NCBI RefSeq assembly: GCF_002953715.1
Contig: NZ_CP025014.1
Span: 434,001-498,000, forward strand
DNA length: 64,000 nt
Source: Rhizobium leguminosarum
GTDB lineage: Bacteria > Pseudomonadota > Alphaproteobacteria > Rhizobiales > Rhizobiaceae
Direction of reading: 5' to 3'
The first letter of the stretch is position 1; each line of letters opens with the position of its first letter. Shown piece after piece: positions 18,283 to 27,136 of the stretch. The translations under genes and the position numbers were made by a program. The notes below the pieces were generated by a model. It had not been told where the DNA came from and did no database searches. It saw only the letters and a list, made by a program, of their open reading frames with translations.

Positions 18283-19197
18283 TCATCCGCCTGCCGGCAG
18301 CCTCGCATCTGACTGCGGCGGGCGACGGGCTAGTGGTCGCGCAAAGATGACCACGTTGCCGAGAAGCGTCAGCGCCAGGCCGATCAGGCCCAGACCGCTC
18401 CAGTGGTAGCCCTCGAAGACCGTCGACAACGACAGGGCGACGATCGGGAACAGGACGGTGGCATAGGCAGCGCGTGAGGAGCCGATGCGGGACACCAGCA
18501 TGAGGTAGGTGGTGAAGCCGATCACCGATCCGATTGCCGCGAGATAGAGCATGGCGGCAAGATAGGTGATGTTGGGCGGTGCCACGATCGGCGTTCGCGT
18601 CACGGCAATCAGGAAGAGGAGGATGATCGCGCCATAGGTCATGCCCCAGGCATTGGCGGTCAGCGGTGAGATTCCGGCCGCGCTGTTTCGACGCGATGCC
18701 ATATTGCCCAGCGAGAAGAACAGCGTGCCGAGCGCTGCGAGCCCGATCCCTTTCAACGTGGCCATATCGAAATCGACGACAACGTCCTGTCCGAAAAGGA
18801 GCAGAAGCCCGGTTGCTCCGAGCGCGGCTGCGAGAAGCGTGCGGCCTGTAATGCGGTCGCCGAAGAAAAGGCGCGCATTGACGGCATTGTAGATCGTTGC
18901 GAGCGAGAAGATCACCGAGATCAGCCCGGACGGGATAGAGGCGGCGGCGTTGTAGAAACAGATGAAATTGAGGCTAAACAGGCAGAGCGCTTGCGCAAGG
19001 ATGAAAGGTTGATCGCGCAAGGCAGGCAGCTTGAGCTGCCGCATAACAACCAGGATGGCGACGAGGATCGCGGCTGCAACCGCAAATCTGTAAAAGACCG
19101 AGACCAAGACCGGCACGGGACCGACCTGCATCGCAATGGCGATCCAGGTCGTCCCCCATATCAGGACGGTCGCGATGAAAAGAGCGGCATTTGCCAT
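18283..19197 (-). CDS. DMT-superfamily (EamA) transporter
   Basis: 304 residues with ten hydrophobic segments in two EamA halves; the first begins ALFIATVLIWGTTWIAIAMQ, typical of RhaT/YdcZ-type exporters. Start ATG at 19197 has GAGGATC upstream. It is divergent from the AraC-type gene that probably controls it, and both lie between the two 49-bp direct repeats. Likely a metabolite or amino-acid exporter. Confidence 0.9.
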   Translation of the reverse strand: MANAALFIATVLIWGTTWIAIAMQVGPVPVLVSVFYRFAVAAAILVAILVVMRQLKLPALRDQPFILAQALCLFSLNFICFYNAAASIPSGLISVIFSLATIYNAVNARLFFGDRITGRTLLAAALGATGLLLLFGQDVVVDFDMATLKGIGLAALGTLFFSLGNMASRRNSAAGISPLTANAWGMTYGAIILLFLIAVTRTPIVAPPNITYLAAMLYLAAIGSVIGFTTYLMLVSRIGSSRAAYATVLFPIVALSLSTVFEGYHWSGLGLIGLALTLLGNVVIFARPLARRPPQSDARLPAGG

Positions 19198-19327
19198 GGA
19201 GTGATCCTCGTTTTCCCGACCAATAGGCGAACCGTGAGCAGGCCTCTTGCAGATTCTTGCTATGAAATCGATTTGCCCGGACTTCCGGCTCGCCATGCGG
19301 GTCATCCGCCGGTATTGTTCGCGCGGC

Positions 19328-20215
19328 ATGGTCAGGTGTGGGGAAGAATTGGTGAAATATAGTCACCCCTCGGTTTTCAGGTTTCTATCCGCATCTCCCA
19401 CTGCGCGGATGTCACAGTCCATCGATCTAGGGTTCGGGCGATCAGCTGCCATCTGGAGCAATGCACACGACAGGATGAGCTATGAGCGGCCGAACGGTCA
19501 TACGTTCAGTCTTTATCTCAGGGGCGGCGCCGGAACGCGTCGTCTGGATGGCAGCCCCGCCGCTCGCGGCCGTCCGGGCGTGCTGTGCGTCATGCCACAG
19601 GAGCACTCTTCCGAATGGGAAATCACCGACTTCTCCCAATTCGTCCATCTCTATGTTCCCGACGACCAGATGCGCCGGATGTTTGCCGAGACGTTTGACC
19701 GCGATGCTCGGCTCATGGCTCTTCCCGAATTAACCTTCGCAGATGCACCCGCCTTGGCGCACACGCTTCGGCAGATGACGAAAGCGATGGTGACGGGCGG
19801 TCATCTGCTGGCTGAGGAAGCGATGACGCAGGCGATCAACGATTTCTTCGTTGATCCGCGTTATGGAGGGATGCGTCCCTGTGCGATCAGCGGCGGGCTC
19901 GCTCCTCATGTGCGGCGCCGGAGTCTGGAGTATATCGAGGCCCATCTCGGTGAGACAATCCGCTTGCAGGATCTGGCGACGATCGGGCAGCTCAGCGCCT
20001 TTCATTTTCAGCGGATGTTCCGGGCAAGCTATGGTGTGTCCCCAAATGGCTGGGTGGCTCACCGGCGTGTCGAGCGCGCCAAATCGATGTTATCAGGCAT
20101 GGATCCAATAGCGCAGATCGCTTCGGCCTGCGGCTTCAGCAGCCAGAGCCACATGACACGGGCATTCAAGTTGGGCACGGGCGTCACACCCTCTGCCTAC
20201 CGGCAACGACAATGA
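19328..20215 (+). CDS. AraC-family transcriptional regulator
   Basis: About 295 residues. The C-terminal AraC DNA-binding domain is clear: two helix-turn-helices from YIEAHLGETIRLQDLATIGQ to IAQIASACGFSSQSHMTRAF, ending PSAYRQRQ. The N-terminal cupin-like part (HTFSLYLRGGAGTRR, then PGVLCVMPQEHSSEWE) would sense a ligand. The start is uncertain: ATG at 19328 or GTG at 19352, the latter with a better GGGGAAG site. Divergent from the DMT exporter. Confidence 0.88.
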   Translation: MVRCGEELVKYSHPSVFRFLSASPTARMSQSIDLGFGRSAAIWSNAHDRMSYERPNGHTFSLYLRGGAGTRRLDGSPAARGRPGVLCVMPQEHSSEWEITDFSQFVHLYVPDDQMRRMFAETFDRDARLMALPELTFADAPALAHTLRQMTKAMVTGGHLLAEEAMTQAINDFFVDPRYGGMRPCAISGGLAPHVRRRSLEYIEAHLGETIRLQDLATIGQLSAFHFQRMFRASYGVSPNGWVAHRRVERAKSMLSGMDPIAQIASACGFSSQSHMTRAFKLGTGVTPSAYRQRQ

Positions 20216-20240
20216 AGCCCTTCGCTCGACCGCATTTCTC

Positions 20241-20289
20241 TTTTCCGAAACCAATCCGCGCTTCGACGTCCTGCCAAAGCCGCTCGGCT
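20241..20289 (+). repeat. Direct repeat, copy B (displaced ROK gene end)
   Basis: Matches 18099-18147 in 47 of 49 positions but is not part of a gene; it starts 26 bp after the AraC stop. It is a scar of duplication or insertion. Confidence 0.85.
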
Positions 20290-20318
20290 TAACCGAGGGT
20301 TCTTCGGCCTTCCAGACC

Positions 20319-21320
20319 TCACTTCACCGCAATGACGACCTTGCCCTTCACGCGTCCCGTTTCCACATAGTCCAGCGCCTCGTTGGTCTTCTCGAATTGG
20401 AAGGCCCGGTCGATGACGGGGCGGATGGCGCCCGCCTCGATCAGCGAGGTGATCTTGCCGAGTTGCGCGCCGTTTGCCGTCATGAAGAGGAAGGAATAGC
20501 CGATCCCGCGGCGTTTCGATTTCCGCCGGATGCCTAAACTCAAGAAGCGCATGACCTGCCGCAGCAGCCAGCCGAAGCCGTTTTCCCTGGCGAAATCGGG
20601 ATCGGGCGGACCTGATATCGAGATCAGCTTGCCGCCGGGCTTCAGGACGGCGAGCGATTTCTCCAGCGTATCCTTGCCGAGGCTGTTCAGCACGACGTCA
20701 TAGCCCTTCAGTACCTTTTCGAAGTCGTCCTTCTTGTAATCGACCACCACGTCGGCGCCGAGGCTTTTCACCAGATCGATATTTGCCGTGCTCACGGTCG
20801 TCGCCACATGGGCGCCGAGATGTTTGGCAAGCTGGATCGCGATGGTGCCGACGCCGCCGGAGCCCGCATGGATCAGCACCCTCTGCCCCTTCTGCAGCTT
20901 GGCGCGCTCGACCAGCGCCTGCCATGCGGTCAGCGCCACAAGCGGAATGGATGCGGCCTCTTCCATGCTGAGATTGGCGGGTTTCAACGCGATATCGGCA
21001 GCGTCGATGGCGATATACTCGGCGAAGGTGCCGATGCGATCCTGGCCAGGACGCGCATAGACCGCGTCGCCGGGTTTGAATTGCCGGACATTGGCGCCGA
21101 CCCGGACCACGACACCAGCGACATCATTGCCGAGCACCAATGGAAGCCGGTAAGGCAGGATCAGCTTGAATTCTCCGTCCCGGATCTTGGCATCCAGCGG
21201 GTTCACGCTGGCGGCATGGATCTCGACCATGACGTCATTCTCGCGCAGCTGCGGTTCAGGGCTCTGGCCGAGCCTGAGGGCGCCGCCTTTCTTGTAGCGA
21301 TCGATCAGGAATGCTTTCAC
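20319..21320 (-). CDS. NADP-dependent quinone oxidoreductase-like MDR protein
   Basis: 333-residue zinc-independent medium-chain dehydrogenase. The cofactor motif is HAGSGGVGTIAIQLAKHLGA (about residue 150); NDVAGVVVRVG and the AEYIAID loop match zeta-crystallin relatives, and the catalytic zinc cysteines are absent. It starts with GTG at 21320 (VKAFLIDRYKKGG); longer ATG readings run through low-complexity sequence overlapping the SDR gene. Follows the SDR gene by 49 bp. Confidence 0.88.
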   Translation of the reverse strand: MKAFLIDRYKKGGALRLGQSPEPQLRENDVMVEIHAASVNPLDAKIRDGEFKLILPYRLPLVLGNDVAGVVVRVGANVRQFKPGDAVYARPGQDRIGTFAEYIAIDAADIALKPANLSMEEAASIPLVALTAWQALVERAKLQKGQRVLIHAGSGGVGTIAIQLAKHLGAHVATTVSTANIDLVKSLGADVVVDYKKDDFEKVLKGYDVVLNSLGKDTLEKSLAVLKPGGKLISISGPPDPDFARENGFGWLLRQVMRFLSLGIRRKSKRRGIGYSFLFMTANGAQLGKITSLIEAGAIRPVIDRAFQFEKTNEALDYVETGRVKGKVVIAVK

Positions 21321-21369
21321 GGGAGCGAACTTTCGTTTTGCGATGAGCCGACAATACGGCAAGCCAGGA

Positions 21370-22185
21370 TCAATCGGGAAGTTTGTTGAATTTCCGGAGG
21401 CTCTTGTCGACGAAGGACTCGGGCAGGAAGCGGCGGATGAAACGCACCTGCCCTGCGGCCTTTCCGGCCGTGTAGCGTCGCTTGGGCGAGGCCGCATTGG
21501 CAGCCCGGATGACGGTTGCGGCGACCACCTCGGGCGCATCGCCTTTTGAGACGATCTCGCGCATCAGCTTCTCCGCGTCGGCGCGCACCGCATCATAGAC
21601 GGCAAGCGGCCGGTCGGGGCGCGTGATGTTCTCCTCGAAGGAGGTGCGGGTGACACCCGGCTCGACGAGCACGACGCGGATGCCCTGTGTGCGCACTTCA
21701 TGGTCGAGGGATTCCGAATAGCCTTCGATCGCGTGTTTGGTCGCTGCGTAAAGCGCGTTGAAGGGCGCCGGGATCAGCCCGAGGATCGAGCTCAGGTTGA
21801 TGATCCGGCCGCTACGCTGCCTCCGCATCACCGGCAGCACTGCATTGGTCATGCGCATCGTGCCGAAGACGTTGACGTCGAACACGGCTTTGGCCTGCGC
21901 CGTCGTCGATTCCTCGGCGCCGCCGAGCAGGCCGATCCCGGCATTGTTGACCAGAAGATCGATCCGTCCCGTGCGTTTCAGAATCTCGTCGACGACGCTC
22001 TGCACGGATTGATCGTCGATGACGTCGCAGACCAGCATGGTGATGCCGTCGGCGGTGTCGGCCATCGGCTTTCGGCTGGTGCCGAACACCCGGTAACCGT
22101 CGCGCCGCAGCGCCTTCGCCGTCACCAGCCCGATGCCGGAGGAAGCCCCGGTGACCAGGGCAATGCCGCGTTCTTTCTTGCTCAT
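21370..22185 (-). CDS. SDR family oxidoreductase
   Basis: 271 residues. Cofactor motif TGASSGIGLVTAKAL, NNAGIG, and active-site Ser (NLSSILG) and YAATKHA are intact. The first gene of a two-gene operon with the quinone-oxidoreductase-like protein, divergent from the HxlR regulator that very likely controls both. Start ATG at 22185. Confidence 0.9.
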   Translation of the reverse strand: MSKKERGIALVTGASSGIGLVTAKALRRDGYRVFGTSRKPMADTADGITMLVCDVIDDQSVQSVVDEILKRTGRIDLLVNNAGIGLLGGAEESTTAQAKAVFDVNVFGTMRMTNAVLPVMRRQRSGRIINLSSILGLIPAPFNALYAATKHAIEGYSESLDHEVRTQGIRVVLVEPGVTRTSFEENITRPDRPLAVYDAVRADAEKLMREIVSKGDAPEVVAATVIRAANAASPKRRYTAGKAAGQVRFIRRFLPESFVDKSLRKFNKLPD

Positions 22186-22275
22186 TGACGTCTGCCTTCG
22201 TTTTTGTCGTGGAACATCCATGCGCATTCTGTTACTATCAAATCGATAGCAAGTCACTACTAAAAAGATATCGAC

Positions 22276-22752
22276 ATGAAGAATCTTTCCAAACAGCCTT
22301 GTCTGATCGCCCGCAGCCTGGCACTCGTCGGCGATGCGTGGAGCATGCTGATCATGCGCGACGCCCATGCGGGGCTGACCCGCTTCGATGAATTTCGCAA
22401 AAGCCTCGGCATCGTCCCGACAATGCTGACGGGGCGGCTGTCATCGCTGACCGAGGAAGGATTGCTGGAAAAGCGTCGCTATTCCGAGCGTCCGCCGCGC
22501 GACGAATATGTGCTGACGGAAGCCGGCCGCGACTTTCTGCCGGTGCTGTTTGCAATCGGCGCCTGGGGCCGCAAGCACCGCGCCGGCGGTGCAGTCACCC
22601 GCTTCTTCGACGCTGAGACCGGTACGGAGATCGATCCCGTCACCATCGACCGCGCGACCGGCGCGCCGATTGGAACACGTCCTATTCGTATCGCAGCACC
22701 CGAATGTCAGCTGCCCGCGGCAGATGAAGCGGCACCTGACAACGCCCTTTGA
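22276..22752 (+). CDS. HxlR-family transcriptional regulator
   Basis: 158 residues. Typical HxlR opening with the conserved Cys and helices (KQPCLIARSLALVGDAWSMLIMRDA), a winged helix (FRKSLGIVPTMLTGRLSSL) and wing (RRYSERPPRDEYVLTEAG). HxlR/YodB-type proteins often respond to electrophiles through this Cys, which fits the two redox enzymes transcribed away from it. Confidence 0.92.
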   Translation: MKNLSKQPCLIARSLALVGDAWSMLIMRDAHAGLTRFDEFRKSLGIVPTMLTGRLSSLTEEGLLEKRRYSERPPRDEYVLTEAGRDFLPVLFAIGAWGRKHRAGGAVTRFFDAETGTEIDPVTIDRATGAPIGTRPIRIAAPECQLPAADEAAPDNAL

Positions 22753-22772
22753 AAGCAATGTCAGTATCCCCC

Positions 22773-22796
22773 GCCATCACCGCCTCCGGTGATGGC
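22773..22796. terminator. Hairpin between convergent HxlR and GH20 genes
   Basis: A perfect 10-bp stem (22773-22782 with 22787-22796) and a 4-base loop lie between converging genes. There is no long T-tract. A bidirectional terminator is likely from position. Confidence 0.55.
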
Positions 22797-22838
22797 AAGG
22801 GTGATCCTCAAAGCAAAACCCGTGACCCGATCTGAGCA

Positions 22839-24860
22839 CTACGACTGCTGCAGCCCGTAGAGCAGCGGCATCAGTCCTGCGAGCGCCCTGAAACGCTCCC
22901 ACGACTTTGACGAAGGCTTCGTCCAGCCCGTTTCGGCAAGTGCGGAAAGGCGGGGGAAGACGAGGCGGTCGAAAACGGCGCGATCCGTCATCGGCTCGGA
23001 CCAGATGCAGGCCTGGATGCCGAGGAGTTTCTGTTTCTGGCTCGCCGTCCAGCCGCCGATGGGGTCGAAATTGTAGAGCTTCTCGGCATCCGAGGTGCCT
23101 GCCCAGCTGGCGCCGGGCTCGTCCCAGTCCGGCCTGAGCGCCATGTCGAGGTAGTAGACCTGTCCCGGGCAGACGACGATTTCGTAGCCGCGCTCGGCAA
23201 GTTCGGCCGAGACCTCGACATTGCGCCAGCTGCAGAGATAGCTCTTCGATTTGTCGATGACATCGCCGTGGGCCGCCTCTTCCCAGCCGCCGGTGATGCA
23301 GCCCTTGCTCGCAAGGAAGCGCTGGACGCGGCTCAGGAACTCCGCCTGCAGGATGGCGGCACCCGAGCCGTGGATGTCATCGGCGCCATGGGTATTGGTC
23401 ACAACGTTCAGCCGCTTGGCATGCGCATCGGCAACCTCGTCGCCTGCTACCGTGCGCAGGCGCTCCAGCGCTTCTGGCGAGCCGGACCACGCGCCAAGCG
23501 GAACTTCGTCGGCGCCGAGATGGATGACCTTGAACGGAAAGAGCTCGATGAGTTCTAAGAGGATCGTCTCGATGATCTCATAGGTCTTCTCGCGGGCCGG
23601 ATTGATGCAATTATCGGGAAAGCCCTGAACCGAATAATAGCTGCCGACCTCGGCCGGATCGCGCAGTTCCGGTATCGCCTGCAGCATGGCGTAGCAATGG
23701 CCGGGGACATCGATCTCCGGCACGATCTCCACGCCGAAGCTCTTGGCATGGGCGACGATCTCGCGGATGGCCGCCTTGGTGTAATAGCCGCCGGTGCGGG
23801 CCGGGCTAGAACCGAGCAGCGGCGGAACGGCCAGACCGTGGCCGCGCCAGGCACCGACCGCGGTCAAATCAGGATAGGCGTCGATCTCGACGCGCCATGC
23901 TTCGTCGTCGGATAGGTGCCAGTGGAAGCGGTTGAGCTTGTTCCAGGCAAGCACCGCCACCAGCTTCTTGACCTCGGCGGCACCGTAGAACTGACGGGCG
24001 ACGTCGAGATGCAGGCCGCGCCAGCCCATCGACGGCTCGTCGACGATCTCGCCGGAAGCCGGAAACTGGAAGGCCTCGGGATACAGCCTTGCACCGCGCC
24101 AGATCTGGCCGAGCGTGACGAGGCCGTAGAGGAAGCCGGTCTGGCTGCTTGCCTCGATCGTGATCGCCTCATCCTCGAAGCTCAGCCGATAGGCCTCTGG
24201 CCCGAACCCGGCGGCATCCTTCAGGGCAACCGGAACCGCGCCTTCCGCCTCGCTCCGCACGATGCCTTCGACGGCGAAGAGATGCTCGACCAGCGCTGCG
24301 AAACTGCGTGCTGCCGCCTCCCCTTCAGCACTCTGCGCCTGCGGCGCAAAACCGGCCGGAAGCGGCCGGCGCGAGGCGACCGCCACATGGTTCGGCCAGG
24401 GGATGATCGACACCTGAACGGGCGCATTGACCGGAACCGGATAGATCTCGGCGCCACGCTTCAAGGGCGCGTTGCTGACCGAAGATCGCGTCGGCTCGAT
24501 GGTGAGCACGATCGTGCTGCCATCGGCCAAGGCGAGATAACCGCTCGTCGCACCGTCCGTCCAGTGGCGGAACTGCCAGCTCAGCGCGTAGACCGATATC
24601 GTCCACGTCTCGCCGGCGCCGAGAACGAAATTGGCCGGCGGCTGGAATTCGGTGAAATTCGAGAGCCGCTGCGAAACCGTGGCGCCTTCGACACGACCGG
24701 CCGGATCGACACGACCCGGGCCGCTGACGCAGAGGGAGAAATTCGAAAGCGGCTCGGTGCCGAGGTTTTTGAGGCGCAGGACGTAGGAAAACTCCTTGCC
24801 GTCTGCAGGCGGGTTCCAAAGGGTTTCAAGCCGCAGGGTTCTCGGTCGTGATGTGGACAT
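22839..24860 (-). CDS. Beta-N-acetylhexosaminidase (GH20)
   Basis: 673 residues. The N-terminal 125 residues form a beta-rich accessory domain, about 140-260 a GH20b domain, and 270-600 the catalytic barrel. Family landmarks are GWRGLHLDVARQFY, NRFHWHLSDDEAWR and the catalytic pair Asp451-Glu452 in HLGADEVPLGAW. No signal peptide is apparent, so the enzyme is probably cytoplasmic and acts on imported oligosaccharides, removing terminal GlcNAc or GalNAc. Last gene of the operon starting at 30726, 55 bp after the GNAT gene. Start ATG at 24860 with GGAAAGAG upstream. Confidence 0.93.
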   Translation of the reverse strand: MSTSRPRTLRLETLWNPPADGKEFSYVLRLKNLGTEPLSNFSLCVSGPGRVDPAGRVEGATVSQRLSNFTEFQPPANFVLGAGETWTISVYALSWQFRHWTDGATSGYLALADGSTIVLTIEPTRSSVSNAPLKRGAEIYPVPVNAPVQVSIIPWPNHVAVASRRPLPAGFAPQAQSAEGEAAARSFAALVEHLFAVEGIVRSEAEGAVPVALKDAAGFGPEAYRLSFEDEAITIEASSQTGFLYGLVTLGQIWRGARLYPEAFQFPASGEIVDEPSMGWRGLHLDVARQFYGAAEVKKLVAVLAWNKLNRFHWHLSDDEAWRVEIDAYPDLTAVGAWRGHGLAVPPLLGSSPARTGGYYTKAAIREIVAHAKSFGVEIVPEIDVPGHCYAMLQAIPELRDPAEVGSYYSVQGFPDNCINPAREKTYEIIETILLELIELFPFKVIHLGADEVPLGAWSGSPEALERLRTVAGDEVADAHAKRLNVVTNTHGADDIHGSGAAILQAEFLSRVQRFLASKGCITGGWEEAAHGDVIDKSKSYLCSWRNVEVSAELAERGYEIVVCPGQVYYLDMALRPDWDEPGASWAGTSDAEKLYNFDPIGGWTASQKQKLLGIQACIWSEPMTDRAVFDRLVFPRLSALAETGWTKPSSKSWERFRALAGLMPLLYGLQQS

Positions 24861-24915
24861 GGTCACTCTTTCCTTTTGAAGATCTGGCCTTTTTGACGAT
24901 CTGGCCTTTTGAAAA

Positions 24916-25386
24916 TCAGCTCTTGAGCATCCCGGCGTAAATGCCGGGAGCGGAATTGGGGATCGGCACGGCCCCGACGGCCTTTTCGTAAAAGGCAGAA
25001 GGGCCGACGTCGCCGATGATCGCATAGGCATAGCCCATCGCTTTCAGGTCGTTCAGGCTGGCAAAAAGCAATGCCCGGCCGATGCCGAGCCCGCGAAGGC
25101 CTTCGTCGACGCCGGTCGGTCCGAAGAAACCGCGCGCCGTGGCTTCGTGGCAGGAAAAGCCGACGAGCTTCTGCTCGCGCGTGGCGATGAAGCAGGTCGG
25201 CGGCTGGCGGGTCATCGCGACGGATGCCTCGCTCGCCCATCCCTCACCGAATTGTTCTGCGATCCAACCAGTGATCAGCCGGAATTCCGGCGGCAGAGCC
25301 CGGCGGATCGTCACACCCTTGCGCGCCATTCGTCCGGGCGACTGCGTGTCTGGCGACAGGGTGGAGAGGTTGACGAGATAGTCCAC
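24916..25386 (-). CDS. GNAT family N-acetyltransferase
   Basis: 156 residues. The acetyl-CoA-binding motif is degenerate but visible (GVDEGLRGLGIGRALLFASL, about residue 95), followed by AFYEKAVGAVPIPNS. It starts with GTG at 25386, with AAGGATGG upstream. Between the ABC ATPases and GH20 in one operon, it may acetylate glucosamine or another amino sugar produced by the pathway; this is inference. Confidence 0.82.
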   Translation of the reverse strand: MDYLVNLSTLSPDTQSPGRMARKGVTIRRALPPEFRLITGWIAEQFGEGWASEASVAMTRQPPTCFIATREQKLVGFSCHEATARGFFGPTGVDEGLRGLGIGRALLFASLNDLKAMGYAYAIIGDVGPSAFYEKAVGAVPIPNSAPGIYAGMLKS

Positions 25387-25397
25387 TTTGCCATCCT

Positions 25398-26324
25398 TCA
25401 GCTGGAAACGCCGAGCGCGCGTATGAAATGGTTGGAGCCGACCTGCTCGATAACAGTCGATTCAGGACGGCTGAGCGAGCGTACCTTTTCCGCCTGTTCG
25501 AGGAAACGCGCGCTTCCGCCCGTCACGAACGGCCGGCTGCCATCCGGAACGGCTGACAGCAGCAATTTTGTATAGGGATGGCGCGGATCGGACAGAACCG
25601 TATCGGTGTCGCCCCATTCGACCATCTGGCCGGCGAACATGACGACGATCTCCTCGGCCACATGTGCGGCCGTTGCGATGTCGTGGGTGATATAGAGCAT
25701 GGCCAGGTCATTTTCCCGTTTCACCGTCGCGAGCAGATCGAGAATGTCCTTGCGGATGGAGACATCGAGCATCGAGGTCGGCTCATCGGCGACCAGCACG
25801 CTCGGCGCGACGGCTAGCGCCCGGGCGATATTCACCCGCTGCCGCTGGCCGCCCGAGAGTTCATGCGGGAATTTCTGCCTGGTCAAATCGGGTTCCAGCC
25901 CGACGCTTGTCAGCAGGCGGCCAATCTCTTCGGCAAGATCCGCCCTGGAGCCGCTCTGCCGATGCAATTGCAGCGGCCGCGCCAGATGATGGCTGACCGT
26001 AAAGGCCGGATTGAGCGATGAGAACGGATCCTGAAAGACCATCTGCACCTCCCTGCGGTACTGATGCTCGTCCTTCGCCTCGCCGCGGGCGGTCAGATCC
26101 TGCCCGCGGAAAAACAGCCTGCCGCCCGTCGGCTTGTCCAAGCGCGCGATGATGCGGGCGCAAGTCGTCTTGCCGCAGCCGGATTCTCCGACCAGCGCCA
26201 GGGCCCGACCGGGAAAGAGCGAGAAGGACACACCTTTCAATGCCTGTACCGGGCCGAAATTACGCTTGAGATCTTCGAGCCGGATCACGGCTTCAGCGAC
26301 CACAGGATTTGCCTCCGCCTTCAT
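25398..26324 (-). CDS. Oligopeptide-type ABC transporter ATPase, DppF-like
   Basis: 308 residues. Walker A GESGCGKTT, Q-loop VFQDPFSSLNP, signature LSGGQRQRVNIARA and Walker B VLVADEPTSMLD are intact; the C-terminal DPRHPYTKLLLSAVPDG tail is typical of the OppF/DppF subfamily. Start ATG at 26324 overlaps the end of the preceding ATPase gene by 4 bp. Confidence 0.92.
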   Translation of the reverse strand: MKAEANPVVAEAVIRLEDLKRNFGPVQALKGVSFSLFPGRALALVGESGCGKTTCARIIARLDKPTGGRLFFRGQDLTARGEAKDEHQYRREVQMVFQDPFSSLNPAFTVSHHLARPLQLHRQSGSRADLAEEIGRLLTSVGLEPDLTRQKFPHELSGGQRQRVNIARALAVAPSVLVADEPTSMLDVSIRKDILDLLATVKRENDLAMLYITHDIATAAHVAEEIVVMFAGQMVEWGDTDTVLSDPRHPYTKLLLSAVPDGSRPFVTGGSARFLEQAEKVRSLSRPESTVIEQVGSNHFIRALGVSS

Positions 26325-27136
26325 GCCAAGACTCCCGATAGGTGCGGATTGCCTGGAAGCTGCGGAATGGCATTCCAAAGCTTGCGGGTATAATCGTGCA
26401 GTGGCGCCTGGGCGACCTGGCGCACGTCGCCCACTTCGACGAGTTCGCCCTTCAGCATGACGCCGATGCGCTGGCAGAGCTGCGCCATCAGATGCAGGTC
26501 ATGGGTGATGAAGAGCACAGAGAAACCATAGGTCCGCTGAAGATCGACGACCTGCTCGAGGATCTCCCGCTGCACGACCACATCGAGGGCCGTCGTCGGC
26601 TCGTCCATGATGATAAGCTCGGGTCTGAGCGCCAGGCAGATGGCGATGACGATGCGCTGACGCATGCCGCCGGAGAACTGGTGCGGGTAATCGCCGATGC
26701 GATGCGTGGGAATGCCGACGAGACGGAACATCTCCTCAGCCCGAGCCCTTGATTCCTCATGCGAGCAACCGGTGTGCCGGCGCAGAACGTCATGGAACTG
26801 CGCCTCGACCCGCATCAGCGGATTGAGCGAATTCATCGCGCTCTGAAAGACCATGCCGATGCGCTTCCAGCGGATTCTCTGCAACTCGCGTTCCGGCAGC
26901 CTCAAAAGATCCTGTCCATCGAGCTTTATGCTGCCGCCGCTGATCCAGGCAGGCGCCTTGGAAAGACGGGTGATGGCATAGGCGATCGTGCTCTTGCCGC
27001 AACCGGATTCACCGGCGAGCCCGAAGATCTCGCCGCGGCCGATATTGAAGGAGACCTCCTTCACGGCACGGAATTCTCCCTTGTCGACGAGATAGTCGAC
27101 ATTGAGCTTTTCGATTTCCAGAAGATTGTCGCTCAT
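26321..27136 (-). CDS. Oligopeptide-type ABC transporter ATPase, DppD-like
   Basis: 271 residues. Walker A GESGCGKST, Q-loop VFQSAMNSLNP, a slightly altered signature FSGGMRQRIVIAIC, and Walker B LIIMDEPTTALD. The tail APLHDYTRKLWNAIPQL is characteristic of OppD/DppD. Starts at the ATG at 27136, overlapping the permease stop by 4 bp; a longer reading in this frame is only a shadow of the permease. Confidence 0.92.
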   Translation of the reverse strand: MSDNLLEIEKLNVDYLVDKGEFRAVKEVSFNIGRGEIFGLAGESGCGKSTIAYAITRLSKAPAWISGGSIKLDGQDLLRLPERELQRIRWKRIGMVFQSAMNSLNPLMRVEAQFHDVLRRHTGCSHEESRARAEEMFRLVGIPTHRIGDYPHQFSGGMRQRIVIAICLALRPELIIMDEPTTALDVVVQREILEQVVDLQRTYGFSVLFITHDLHLMAQLCQRIGVMLKGELVEVGDVRQVAQAPLHDYTRKLWNAIPQLPGNPHLSGVLA

